A stretch of DNA of 9,387 nt, taken from the NCBI GenBank assembly GCA_003136075.1, contig PNBP01000021.1, positions 331 through 9,717 of the forward strand, written 5' to 3'. This DNA comes from Methanoregula sp. GTDB lineage: Archaea; Halobacteriota; Methanomicrobia; Methanomicrobiales; Methanospirillaceae. Position numbers and translations under genes: made by a program. Shown here piece by piece: positions 1 through 5,184 of the stretch (within the stretch, counting starts at the first letter, position 1; every line of letters starts with the position of its first letter). The notes beneath the pieces were generated by a model. The model made no database searches. It had not been told where the DNA came from and saw only the letters and a list, made by a program, of their open reading frames with translations.

Positions 1-447
1 GGAGTCCGCGATGACCGGCGCCGGAAAGCCGAGCCCGGCAAGCCATGCCGCGATATCGTTCGCCATCGTGATGGCGGCGGCATGCTCTGCATTCGTGCTG
101 GATACCCCGCTGGGCCGGACCGGGTCGATGTCGATGGGGAACCAGCGCCGCCGGGTGATGTCGGCATCGCCGGTGGTCGCGTCCGACCGGGAAAGGCGCA
201 TTTTGATCCGGTTTGCCCGCCGGGAGAGGAGCGACGGGTTCACCCGGTTCAGCGTGATATAGATGCCGTGGACGGCAGGGTCCACGTCCAGCGGTGCCGC
301 GGACCGGGCGAAGGCGGCATAGTCACTGAAGTAGCCGCTGTGTACCGCGTTGTCGGCAAGCGCCCGGATCTCGACGACCTGCCCGGGCCCGGCAAGGAGT
401 TCTACTGTGGATGCGATATCGCAGGGAGGGAAACCGGGTTCAGCCAT
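1..447 (-). CDS. Primase-polymerase-like replication protein of a mobile element, N-terminal part (runs off left edge)
   Basis: This frame is open from an ATG at 447 to base 1 and gives 149 residues with no stop, so the C-terminal part is missing. Residues 67-75 read HGIYITLNR, followed by NPSLLSRRANR (77-87), TTGDADITRRRW (98-109) and PIDIDPVRPSG (111-121). I recognise this pattern from primase-polymerase (archaeo-eukaryotic primase superfamily) proteins of integrated plasmids and phages, which often carry a C-terminal helicase/ATPase domain. IDID fits the hydrophobic-D-h-D metal-binding motif I. The visible part ends in IADS; in recalled relatives GNGAH follows, which would hold the catalytic histidine of motif II. 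GGAGG (451-455) lies 3 nt before the start, and the start overlaps the stop of the upstream gene by 8 bp, implying translational coupling. The family call is from memory of the motifs; the enzyme activity is inference. Confidence 0.72.
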   Translation of the reverse strand, partial: MAEPGFPPCDIASTVELLAGPGQVVEIRALADNAVHSGYFSDYAAFARSAAPLDVDPAVHGIYITLNRVNPSLLSRRANRIKMRLSRSDATTGDADITRRRWFPIDIDPVRPSGVSSTNAEHAAAITMANDIAAWLAGLGFPAPVIADS

Positions 448-694
448 CGTCCTCCGCTCTCCCGTCAGGATAAGGGGTCTGCTCCAGATCAATGGCCACC
501 TCTGTTGTATCGATGTCCGGTGCGTTTTCTGCATCCCTGGCACGGCACTTGTACTTGATGAGGTAGTGGTGCGAATGCGTCCGGACGACCGAGATCCGGA
601 AGAGCTTGCCGCCCCGGATCTTCACGCCGTGGGTGATCGCCATCCCGATGAGGTAGAGCGGGACCGGCGTATCGTACTGCCGGCGTTTTGTCAT
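440..694 (-). CDS. Small unknown protein (84 aa), middle gene of the element operon
   Basis: I do not recognise this family. The protein has a basic N-terminus (TKRRQY), a hydrophobic, probably beta-rich core at residues 11-50 (VPLYLIGMAI, HGVKIRGGKLFRISVV), a histidine cluster HSHH (40-43) followed by YLIKYKC, and an acidic tail from about residue 54 (EVAIDLEQ, EDDG). A small nucleic-acid-binding or replication accessory role is possible, but only the position supports it. The gene is probably real: GGAGGT (699-704 on the minus strand) lies 4 nt before the ATG, the start overlaps the previous stop as ATGA (691-694), and the stop overlaps the start of the primase-like gene. There is no membrane segment or signal peptide. 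Confidence 0.66.
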   Translation of the reverse strand: MTKRRQYDTPVPLYLIGMAITHGVKIRGGKLFRISVVRTHSHHYLIKYKCRARDAENAPDIDTTEVAIDLEQTPYPDGRAEDDG

Positions 695-1104
695 GGGGAC
701 CTCCGCTGTGCTTCAAGGTCGTCAAGCCGCCGGGAAAGCCCGTCGATCTTGGTGTTCTGCCGGCTGGCGATCCGGTCCATCCGGTCGATGAGCAGGAAGG
801 CAAGGTCCCCGTACCCTTCCCGGACCTCGGGCAGCATGTCCATGAGCGGGGCTGGCCGGGTCTTGGGTCCTGCCGGTTCGTGCGGGTTCTTCCGGGCCGG
901 CACCCCGGTACCGAGCAGCTCGGTCTTGCGCTCGACAAGGGTTGCACCGGGTGTATCCACGATGTGATGCTTTGCCCAATCGAGTTCGTTGTTCTCTGGT
1001 CCGGCACCGTCAGCACCGGACACGACATTTCCTGTGTTCGTTTCTCTGGGCAGGAGCACATCCACCGATGTCCCCGGCCCCTTGATTCCTGTGGTTATTT
1101 TCAT
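691..1104 (-). CDS. Unknown protein (137 aa) with C-terminal helical segment, first gene of the element operon
   Basis: I do not recognise this family. Residues 1-85 are low in hydrophobic stretches and rich in Gly, Pro, Thr and Asn, probably largely disordered. Residues 88-135 (beginning MDMLPEVREGYGDLAFLLID) are strongly helical and end in a coiled-coil-like stretch with regularly spaced I/L (IDRMDRIAS, KIDGLSRRLDDLEAQ), suggesting an oligomerisation or partner-binding helix. ATG at 1104 is the only ordinary start in this frame before an upstream stop at 1159. No Shine-Dalgarno precedes it, as expected for the first gene of a leaderless or short-leader archaeal transcript. Its stop overlaps the start of the 84-aa gene by 4 bp. 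A 24-bp palindrome lies 24 bp upstream. A role in replication initiation or partition of the element is only a guess. Confidence 0.58.
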   Translation of the reverse strand: MKITTGIKGPGTSVDVLLPRETNTGNVVSGADGAGPENNELDWAKHHIVDTPGATLVERKTELLGTGVPARKNPHEPAGPKTRPAPLMDMLPEVREGYGDLAFLLIDRMDRIASRQNTKIDGLSRRLDDLEAQRRSP

Positions 1105-1344
1105 GGTTTGCTTTTTTTGTGGCCATCCACGGACACCGTACGGTACCCGTGAACGTATTCACCTGCTCAAATTCCCATGCGACCGGAAACGTCTCTGCTT
1201 CCCGATCACCCGTTTTTTTGCCCCGGTCCGGCGAAAGGCTTCGCTATCCTGTCAGCGACGCCGTATCCTGTTTATCGTGGCGATGGCAGGTGTGATGCTC
1301 TGTTCAGCCACAGCCATGAAAGGATGATGCCGGATCCGGGGCGG
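1105..1344. other. Gene-poor region upstream of the element operon
   Basis: No convincing coding sequence is seen here on either strand. The region contains the palindrome described at 1128-1151, two T7 runs on the plus strand (1112-1118 and 1213-1219), a small GCGAA/TTCGC hairpin (1231-1244, 4-nt loop), and TATCCTGT twice (1245-1252 and 1264-1271, 19 bp apart). It should hold the promoter of the minus-strand operon. Iterated short repeats near a replication gene can mark an origin, but these are too few and too short to call one. Confidence 0.4.
1128..1151. promoter_or_regulatory. 24-bp imperfect palindrome upstream of the element operon, candidate operator
   Basis: A perfect 10-bp palindrome ACCGTACGGT (1135-1144) is flanked by CACGG (1128-1132) and CCGTG (1147-1151), all centred on 1139.5. 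Ten of twelve base pairs of the dyad match; the two mismatches are symmetric, at 1133-1134 against 1145-1146. It lies between the first gene of the element operon (start at 1104) and the empty region to its right, where an archaeal promoter for that operon would have to be. I see no convincing TATA box; a GAATACG-like stretch on the minus strand near 1153-1159 is the best candidate. Binding of a dimeric regulator is inference from symmetry and position. Confidence 0.45.
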
Positions 1345-1644
1345 TCAATGCCGACGTATACGAAAAGAGCGGGCACGCTCATTCACGGCCCGGGGGCCCG
1401 AACATGTCCCGGCACCGGTGATCTCCTGGTGTGCGACAATGAGCCATGCGAGTGTATGCCGGAGGGCCCGGGACGTTTCGTCAAAAAGGGTCCGCTGCCA
1501 TGTTCTCCACAGCATGCCGGCGATGATTCCGCTGACTGACAGCATCCATAGGTACATGAACCGGGAGGAGCGGACCGCAACTTTTTTTGCGTACCCGAAC
1601 TTCCGGATCTTCCTCGCTGTCCGTGTGCAGAAATCGTTTGTCAT
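1345..1644 (-). CDS. Possible small membrane protein (99 aa), doubtful
   Basis: This ORF encodes a strongly basic N-terminus (eight K/R in residues 8-28), one likely membrane-spanning helix at about residues 29-46 (MYLWMLSVSGIIAGMLW), a shorter hydrophobic patch (LAWLIVAH, 65-72) and a basic C-terminus (FRIRRH). By the positive-inside rule the N-terminus would be cytoplasmic. I do not recognise a family. There is no Shine-Dalgarno; a TTTTAATC element on the minus strand (1671-1678), about 31 bp upstream of the ATG, could serve as a TATA box for a nearly leaderless transcript. The opposite strand is also open over most of this stretch (1177-1539), so an accidental ORF is quite possible. It is separated from the element operon by about 240 bp, and nothing ties it to that operon. 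Confidence 0.33.
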   Translation of the reverse strand: MTNDFCTRTARKIRKFGYAKKVAVRSSRFMYLWMLSVSGIIAGMLWRTWQRTLFDETSRALRHTLAWLIVAHQEITGAGTCSGPRAVNERARSFRIRRH

Positions 1645-1956
1645 TGTATATTTTCACATTTTGGCAGTGAGATTAAAAGGCTGGCGGTCACTGCGAAAAT
1701 TTTCATAGTCTTACTGCGCATTTTTTCTGCTTTTGCGGGAATCGGGGCGCGTAACGCGGTTTTTTAATGGCGAGGGTCTGATGAGGAAATCGGGCGCGGC
1801 AGGACTCGTACGAAAAAACGGTTTTACGCGGGATTTTTGGGGAAATTCTGGTGGATTGGGTGGATGGTGCGGCATCTGGGAACTAACCTGGGGGTTAGAG
1901 CAATGGGGGGATTATGATAATGCTGTGCCGGGATCTTTTGGGAATTTTTAGTGTAG
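1645..1956. other. Intergenic stretch without a convincing gene; G-rich on the plus strand
   Basis: This stretch lies between the doubtful membrane ORF and the 3' end of the HxlR-type regulator. Its left part holds the dyads described at 1664-1704 and T-rich runs (around 1720-1738). The right part (about 1735-1950) is markedly G-rich and C-poor on the plus strand, with G-runs around 1838, 1858, 1878, 1890 and 1905 and a small hairpin CTAACC/GGTTAG (1883-1898). A 72-codon open frame (1733-1951, plus) has an odd Gly/Trp-rich translation, no Shine-Dalgarno and no recognisable domain, so I do not call it a gene. Nothing like a tRNA, att site or transposon end is visible. Confidence 0.45.
1664..1694. 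promoter_or_regulatory. Inverted repeat GCAGTGA/TCACTGC over a TATA-like element
   Basis: GCAGTGA (1664-1670) and TCACTGC (1688-1694) are perfect 7-bp inverted repeats separated by 17 bp. The spacer contains the TATA-like TTTTAATC (minus strand, 1671-1678) proposed for the 99-aa ORF. Immediately to the right is a perfect palindrome GAAAATTTTC (1695-1704). The arrangement could be an operator overlapping a minus-strand promoter. It stands or falls with the doubtful downstream ORF. Confidence 0.28.
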
Positions 1957-2310
1957 TTATTCTTCACACTTGAACTCGATGTCGTCATTCATGTGCTCAT
2001 ACCCCCATTCACAGAGCTGGTCGAGGATCGGGATGAGGGATTGTCCTGTTTCCGTGAGCGAATACTCCACTTTCGGCGGGACCTGCGGGTACACCTTCCG
2101 GATGACAAGACCGTCTTTCTCCAGCTCGCGGAGCTCTTTGGTTAGCATCCTCTGGGTGATCCGGGGCGTTACCTTGTCCACGATCTGGTTGAAACGGAGT
2201 GTCCCGTCCTTCAGCTGGTAGATAACCAGCGGTTTCCATTTGCCTCCGATCACATCCAGGGTGGCCTCGATTCCCCAGCTGTACTTGTATTTTTTCGGCG
2301 TGGTACTCAT
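1957..2310 (-). CDS. HxlR-family winged-helix transcriptional regulator
   Basis: This 117-aa protein is a MarR-like winged-helix DNA-binding protein of the HxlR (PF01638) family, normally a dimer that senses redox or electrophile stress. The signature is clear: [20 protein letters not shown], then LRFNQI, the recognition region [19 protein letters not shown], and the wing [15 protein letters not shown]. The ATG at 2310 is preferred over an in-frame ATG at 2337: it gives the family-like start [18 protein letters not shown] and has a weak AGGT upstream, while 2337 has no ribosome site and lies inside the operator repeats. The N-terminal cysteine that senses oxidants in YodB/HypR-type members is absent (Ser-Trp at that point). 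Two cysteines lie near the C-terminus (C100 and C115 in this numbering). Divergent transcription from the flavodoxin gene and repeated sites between them suggest autoregulation and repression of that operon. Confidence 0.9.
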   Translation of the reverse strand: MSTTPKKYKYSWGIEATLDVIGGKWKPLVIYQLKDGTLRFNQIVDKVTPRITQRMLTKELRELEKDGLVIRKVYPQVPPKVEYSLTETGQSLIPILDQLCEWGYEHMNDDIEFKCEE

Positions 2311-2325
2311 AGTATCAAACCTGTT

Positions 2326-2372
2326 AGTATGTATCATATCTGTTTGTATGAACTATTTATGTCATACATACT
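2326..2372. promoter_or_regulatory. Candidate operator: GTATGTAT inverted repeats between regulator and flavodoxin
   Basis: AGTATGTAT (2326-2334) and ATACATACT (2364-2372) form a perfect 9-bp inverted repeat with 29 bp between the arms. With flanks, TAGTATGTATCA on the plus strand matches AAGTATGTATGA on the minus strand. A related TTTGTATGAA lies between them (2343-2352), and TAGTATCA (2310-2317) resembles the left site again. The right arm abuts TATATA of the flavodoxin promoter, where TFB would bind, and the left group covers the start region of the regulator. Occupancy would be expected to repress both directions. That the HxlR-type protein binds here is inference from position. Confidence 0.6.
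2354..2360 (-). promoter_or_regulatory. Probable TATA box of the HxlR-type regulator gene
   Basis: ATAAATA on the minus strand lies between the operator arms. It predicts transcription starting near 2330-2335, which would place the in-frame ATG at 2337 at or outside the transcript and leave about 20 nt of leader before the ATG at 2310. This is one reason for choosing the shorter protein. Confidence 0.42.
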
Positions 2373-2375
2373 TGA

Positions 2376-2381
2376 TATATA
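2376..2381 (+). promoter_or_regulatory. TATA box of the flavodoxin operon
   Basis: TATATA within TTGATATATACTA (2372-2384) is a good archaeal TATA element. It predicts a start of transcription near 2403-2408 and a leader of about 40 nt that includes GGAGG at 2431-2435. The right operator arm (2364-2372) lies directly upstream, over the expected TFB-recognition element. Confidence 0.6.
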
Positions 2382-2430
2382 CTACAGGAACATGGGCGAT
2401 ACTGACAGACAGATGCAGTTGAAGGATGTT

Positions 2431-2435
2431 GGAGG
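2431..2435 (+). promoter_or_regulatory. Shine-Dalgarno site of the flavodoxin gene
   Basis: GGAGG lies 9 nt before the ATG at 2445. It supports that start rather than the internal ATG at 2460 (Met6), which has no such site. Confidence 0.65.
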
Positions 2436-2444
2436 AATGCGTAC

Positions 2445-2996
2445 ATGACCGTGAAGAATATGAACGTAAATAATTCAACATGCCTGATCGCGTATTTTTC
2501 GCGCCCGGGCAACAACTATGTCGGCGGGAATATCGTAAACCTGCCGGTCGGCAACACAGAAGTCGTTGCAAAGATGATCCAGGAAATAACCAAAGGCGAT
2601 CTGTTTCATATTGAAGTGGTGAATGCGTATCCGGGGGATTATACGGAAACGACCGAAGTGGCAAAGCAGGAACTTCGCACCAATGCCCGGCCGAAGCTTA
2701 CCCGCCACTTAAAAAACATGGCTTCCTATGAGGTGATCTTCATCGGCCACCCCAACTGGTGGGGCACGATGCCGATGCCGGTGTTCACCTTTCTGGAGGA
2801 ATACGATTTCTCCGGAAAGACCATGGCATCGTTCTGCACGCACGAGGGCAGTGGTCTGGGGCAAAGTGTCACGGATATCAAAAAAATGTGCCCGCATTCA
2901 ACCGTCCTTGAGGGGCTTGCAATCCGGGGCGGCGATGTAAAAAATGCGCAGAATGAGGTCTCCGGGTGGCTGCGTGAACTTGGGATGAAAAAGTAA
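2445..2996 (+). CDS. Flavodoxin family protein
   Basis: This 183-aa soluble protein is a flavodoxin of the flavodoxin_4 type, a one-domain FMN-binding electron carrier or small flavin reductase. The parts that contact FMN are visible: the phosphate loop YFSRPGNNYVG (17-27), GHPNWWGTMPMPV (101-113) for the isoalloxazine ring, and CTHEGSGLGQS (131-141). Strand-helix alternation typical of the fold surrounds them (CLIAYFS, YEVIFIGHP, TMASFC). There is no signal peptide or membrane segment. It is the first gene after the divergent regulator and is followed 72 bp later by a ferredoxin-domain aldo/keto reductase, so the two may exchange electrons or act in one detoxification response. None of its six arginine codons is AGA/AGG. 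The natural substrate cannot be read from the sequence. Confidence 0.88.
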   Translation: MTVKNMNVNNSTCLIAYFSRPGNNYVGGNIVNLPVGNTEVVAKMIQEITKGDLFHIEVVNAYPGDYTETTEVAKQELRTNARPKLTRHLKNMASYEVIFIGHPNWWGTMPMPVFTFLEEYDFSGKTMASFCTHEGSGLGQSVTDIKKMCPHSTVLEGLAIRGGDVKNAQNEVSGWLRELGMKK

Positions 2997-3056
2997 CGGG
3001 AACTACTCAGTCATCCCGGAAAATACAGGGGATTGTTAAAAAAAATCTGATGAAAC

Positions 3057-3063
3057 AGGGTGA
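3057..3063 (+). promoter_or_regulatory. Shine-Dalgarno site that decides the aldo/keto reductase start
   Basis: AGGGTGA lies 5 nt before the ATG at 3069. An in-frame GTG at 3060 falls inside this site and so cannot use it, which favours ATG 3069 and a protein beginning MLYRKMPKNGD, as in recalled relatives. Confidence 0.55.
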
Positions 3064-3068
3064 AAAAA

Positions 3069-4268
3069 ATGTTATACAGGAAAATGCCAAAGAACGGGGA
3101 CAAACTTTCCATCCTTGGATTCGGGTGCATGCGTCTTCCCGTGAAAACGGATGGCTCGATTGATGAAGAGAGGGGCATCAGGCAGGTACGGTATGCAATC
3201 GACCATGGAGTAAATTATGTTGATACGGCCTGGCCCTATCATATGGGAGAGAGCGAGCCGTTCGTGGGCCATGCCCTTGCCGACGGATACCGCAAGAAAG
3301 TAAAACTCGCAACAAAACTTCCCTCCTGGCTTATCGAAAAGCGGGAGGATATGGATACCTTCCTGAATGCCCAGCTGGAGAAACTCAAAACCGACCACAT
3401 CGACTATTATCTCGTCCACGCCCTTGTTGGCGACCTGTGGGATACGGTTGAGAGACTGGGTGTGGCAGATTTCCTGACCAAAGCCAAGGCTGACAGCCGC
3501 ATCAGGAACGCAGGTTTCTCCTTCCACGGTGCCGGGGCGGATTTTGGCCGGATCGTGGATGCCTATGACTGGGACTTCTGCCAGATCCAGTACAACTTCC
3601 TGGACGAGAAGAACCAGGCAGGTACAGCAGGGCTGAAATATGCAGCTTCCAAAGGACTCGGCGTTATCATTATGGAGCCACTCCGGGGAGGGAACCTTAC
3701 CAGGAACGTGCCTCCTGCGGTAAAAAAGATCTGGGACGAGGCCCCGGTAAAGAGGACCGCTGCGGAATGGGCTCTCCGCTGGATATGGAACCACCCCGAG
3801 GTCACGGTTGTCCTCTCCGGGATGAATGACGAGACGCACATTGAAGAGAATCTTAAGGTGGCAGGCCAGGCCGAGCCGGATTCCCTGACCGAAACGGAAC
3901 TGCAGCTGGTAACAAGAGTAGAGAACAAGTACCGTGAACTGATGAAAGTGGGCTGTACCGGCTGCCGGTACTGTATGCCCTGTCCTTCCAGCGTAAACAT
4001 CCCGTTGTGTTTCGAGGAGTACAACAACCTGTACATGGTGGACAATCCCGACGGGGAGAAATTCATGTATGCAGCACGGCTGGGCGGCGCTGTCGCCCTC
4101 GGGACGCCCGAGTATGCATCACTGTGTGTGCAATGCGGGCAGTGCGTTGAAAAATGCCCCCAGCACATCGACATCCCAACGGTTCTCGAATCCGTTGTAA
4201 AAGAACTGGAAGAGCCTGATTTTGAGCAGAGGATTGCAATGGCAAAGCAGATGTTCAAGAAAAAATAA
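3069..4268 (+). CDS. Aldo/keto reductase with C-terminal 4Fe-4S ferredoxin domain
   Basis: This 399-aa soluble oxidoreductase belongs to the COG1453-type aldo/keto reductases of anaerobes. The TIM-barrel part (about 1-270) opens with LSILGFGCMRLP and carries the catalytic tetrad of the superfamily: D52 and Y57 in YVDTAWPY, K83 in ATKLP and H117 in YLVHAL. GVIIMEPLRGG and the late-barrel VVLSGMNDETHIEENL are also typical. The C-terminal part has two cysteine clusters, CTGCRYCMPCP (296-306) and CVQCGQCVEKCP (353-364), expected to bind two [4Fe-4S] clusters. Such proteins probably link carbonyl or thiol redox chemistry to ferredoxin-like carriers; the substrate is unknown. It follows the flavodoxin gene by 72 bp on the same strand and is probably co-transcribed, though an AT-rich TTAAAAAAAAT near 3037-3047 could add a promoter. 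Nine of 20 arginine codons are AGA/AGG, unlike the flavodoxin next to it. An in-frame GTG at 3060 would add three residues. Confidence 0.92.
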   Translation: MLYRKMPKNGDKLSILGFGCMRLPVKTDGSIDEERGIRQVRYAIDHGVNYVDTAWPYHMGESEPFVGHALADGYRKKVKLATKLPSWLIEKREDMDTFLNAQLEKLKTDHIDYYLVHALVGDLWDTVERLGVADFLTKAKADSRIRNAGFSFHGAGADFGRIVDAYDWDFCQIQYNFLDEKNQAGTAGLKYAASKGLGVIIMEPLRGGNLTRNVPPAVKKIWDEAPVKRTAAEWALRWIWNHPEVTVVLSGMNDETHIEENLKVAGQAEPDSLTETELQLVTRVENKYRELMKVGCTGCRYCMPCPSSVNIPLCFEEYNNLYMVDNPDGEKFMYAARLGGAVALGTPEYASLCVQCGQCVEKCPQHIDIPTVLESVVKELEEPDFEQRIAMAKQMFKKK

Positions 4269-4342
4269 ACCAGCGGGAGCAGTGCGTCGGGGTGAAAAGA
4301 TACCATGACGATCTAAATTATTCAACCCCCCACCGAGAGAAA

Positions 4343-4350
4343 CCTAAATA
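4343..4350 (+). promoter_or_regulatory. Probable hisF promoter (TATA element)
   Basis: CCTAAATA preceded by the A/G-rich GAGAGAAA looks like an archaeal TATA box with an upstream TFB-recognition element. Transcription would start about 25 bp downstream, within a few bases of the ATG at 4378. No Shine-Dalgarno is seen before that ATG, so hisF is probably translated from a nearly leaderless mRNA. A second TATA-like stretch (TCTAAATTAT, about 4312-4321) lies further upstream. Confidence 0.5.
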
Positions 4351-4377
4351 CCATTTGCAGGCAGAGATTGAACTGAA

Positions 4378-5184
4378 ATGGTGCTGACACGCAGGATTAT
4401 TCCCTGCCTCGATTTAAAGGACGGCCGCGTGGTAAAGGGGACGAATTTCCTTGGCCTCCGGGATGCCGGCGACCCGGTGGAACTCGCCCAGCGGTACAAC
4501 GAGCAGGGCGCCGACGAGGTCGTGTTCCTCGATATCACGGCCTCAAAAGAAAAACGCGGCATTATCATCGACCTCATCCAGCGGGCGGCAGACCAGCTCT
4601 TCCTGCCCCTGACCGTCGGGGGAGGGCTGCGGTCGACCGAGGACATCCAGCAGATCCTGAGGGCCGGTGCCGACAAGGTCAGCATCAATACAAGCGCCGT
4701 CCACGACCCCACCCTGATCACCCGGGGCGCCGAATCGTTCGGGACGCAGTGCATGGTCGTCGCGATGGACGTCCGCAGGAACTTCGAACCCAATCCTTCC
4801 GCCATACCGGTCCACCTGGAAAACGGCAAGGACTGCTGGTACGAAGTGGTCATCTACGGCGGGAGCAAGCCCACGGGCATTGATGCAGTCGCCTGGGCAA
4901 AAGAGGCAGAGGAACGGGGTGCCGGGGAGATCCTGCTCACGAGCATGGAAACCGACGGGACAAAAAACGGTTTTGATATCGCCATCACCCGTGCGATCTC
5001 CGAATCGGCAAACATCCCGGTTATCGCGAGCGGCGGTGTCGGGACGCTCGAACATTTCTATGACGGTTTTACCAAGGGGAAAGCGGACGCCTGCCTCGCC
5101 GCAAGTGTCTTCCACTACGGGGAATTCACGGTCAGGGACGTAAAAGAGTATCTTAATGGCCGGGGTATCCCGGTACGGCTCTGA
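4378..5184 (+). CDS. hisF: Imidazole glycerol phosphate synthase, cyclase subunit
   Basis: HisF (268 aa) is the cyclase of histidine biosynthesis. With ammonia from the glutaminase HisH it converts PRFAR to imidazole glycerol phosphate and AICAR, in the cytoplasm. The beta/alpha barrel is complete: [15 protein letters not shown] at the N-terminus with catalytic D12, the phosphate-binding LTVGGGLRS (78-86), the second catalytic acid D131 in VVAMDVRRN, then [20 protein letters not shown] (181-200), [13 protein letters not shown] (215-227) and ALAASVFH-like [11 protein letters not shown] (239-249). It is about 10-15 residues longer than bacterial HisF because of an insertion after D131 (about 136-155, through [13 protein letters not shown]), which I recall from other methanogen HisF. 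No other his gene is in the window, so HisH must come from elsewhere. Its 3' end overlaps convergent pheT by 32 bp. Confidence 0.96.
   Translation: MVLTRRIIPCLDLKDGRVVKGTNFLGLRDAGDPVELAQRYNEQGADEVVFLDITASKEKRGIIIDLIQRAADQLFLPLTVGGGLRSTEDIQQILRAGADKVSINTSAVHDPTLITRGAESFGTQCMVVAMDVRRNFEPNPSAIPVHLENGKDCWYEVVIYGGSKPTGIDAVAWAKEAEERGAGEILLTSMETDGTKNGFDIAITRAISESANIPVIASGGVGTLEHFYDGFTKGKADACLAASVFHYGEFTVRDVKEYLNGRGIPVRL

Noticed and set aside
350..1152. Long plus-strand frames opposite the element operon
   Set aside because: Antisense to three minus-strand genes that have ribosome sites and overlapping stop/start junctions; translations are Arg/Pro-rich and featureless.
1231..1244. GCGAA/TTCGC hairpin near a T7 run as a transcription terminator
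   Set aside because: The T-run is on the wrong side for plus-strand transcription and is A-rich for the minus-strand genes, so it cannot act as a U-tract for either.
1177..1539. 120-codon plus-strand frame opposite the possible membrane ORF
   Set aside because: The translation is Pro/Gly/Cys-rich with no domain or ribosome site; it looks like a shadow of GC-rich DNA.
1838..1910. G-quadruplex in the G-rich stretch
   Set aside because: G-runs are separated by about 9-18 bases, too far apart for a standard four-run quadruplex.
1733..1951. 72-codon plus-strand frame with a Gly/Trp-rich translation
   Set aside because: No ribosome site, no recognisable domain, and the composition simply follows the G-rich DNA.
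1105..1956. tRNA gene or att repeat marking the element boundary
   Set aside because: No cloverleaf, T-loop consensus or long direct repeat could be found by eye; the boundary stays unresolved.
2997..3018. CGGGA/TCCCG hairpin after the flavodoxin stop as a terminator
   Set aside because: The stem is only 5 bp with a 12-base loop and no following T-run; the next gene is 50 bp further on the same strand.
3072..4306. Antisense frames of 255 and 247 codons over the aldo/keto reductase gene
   Set aside because: The sense strand encodes a complete, motif-bearing enzyme; the antisense frames are a by-product of its codon use.
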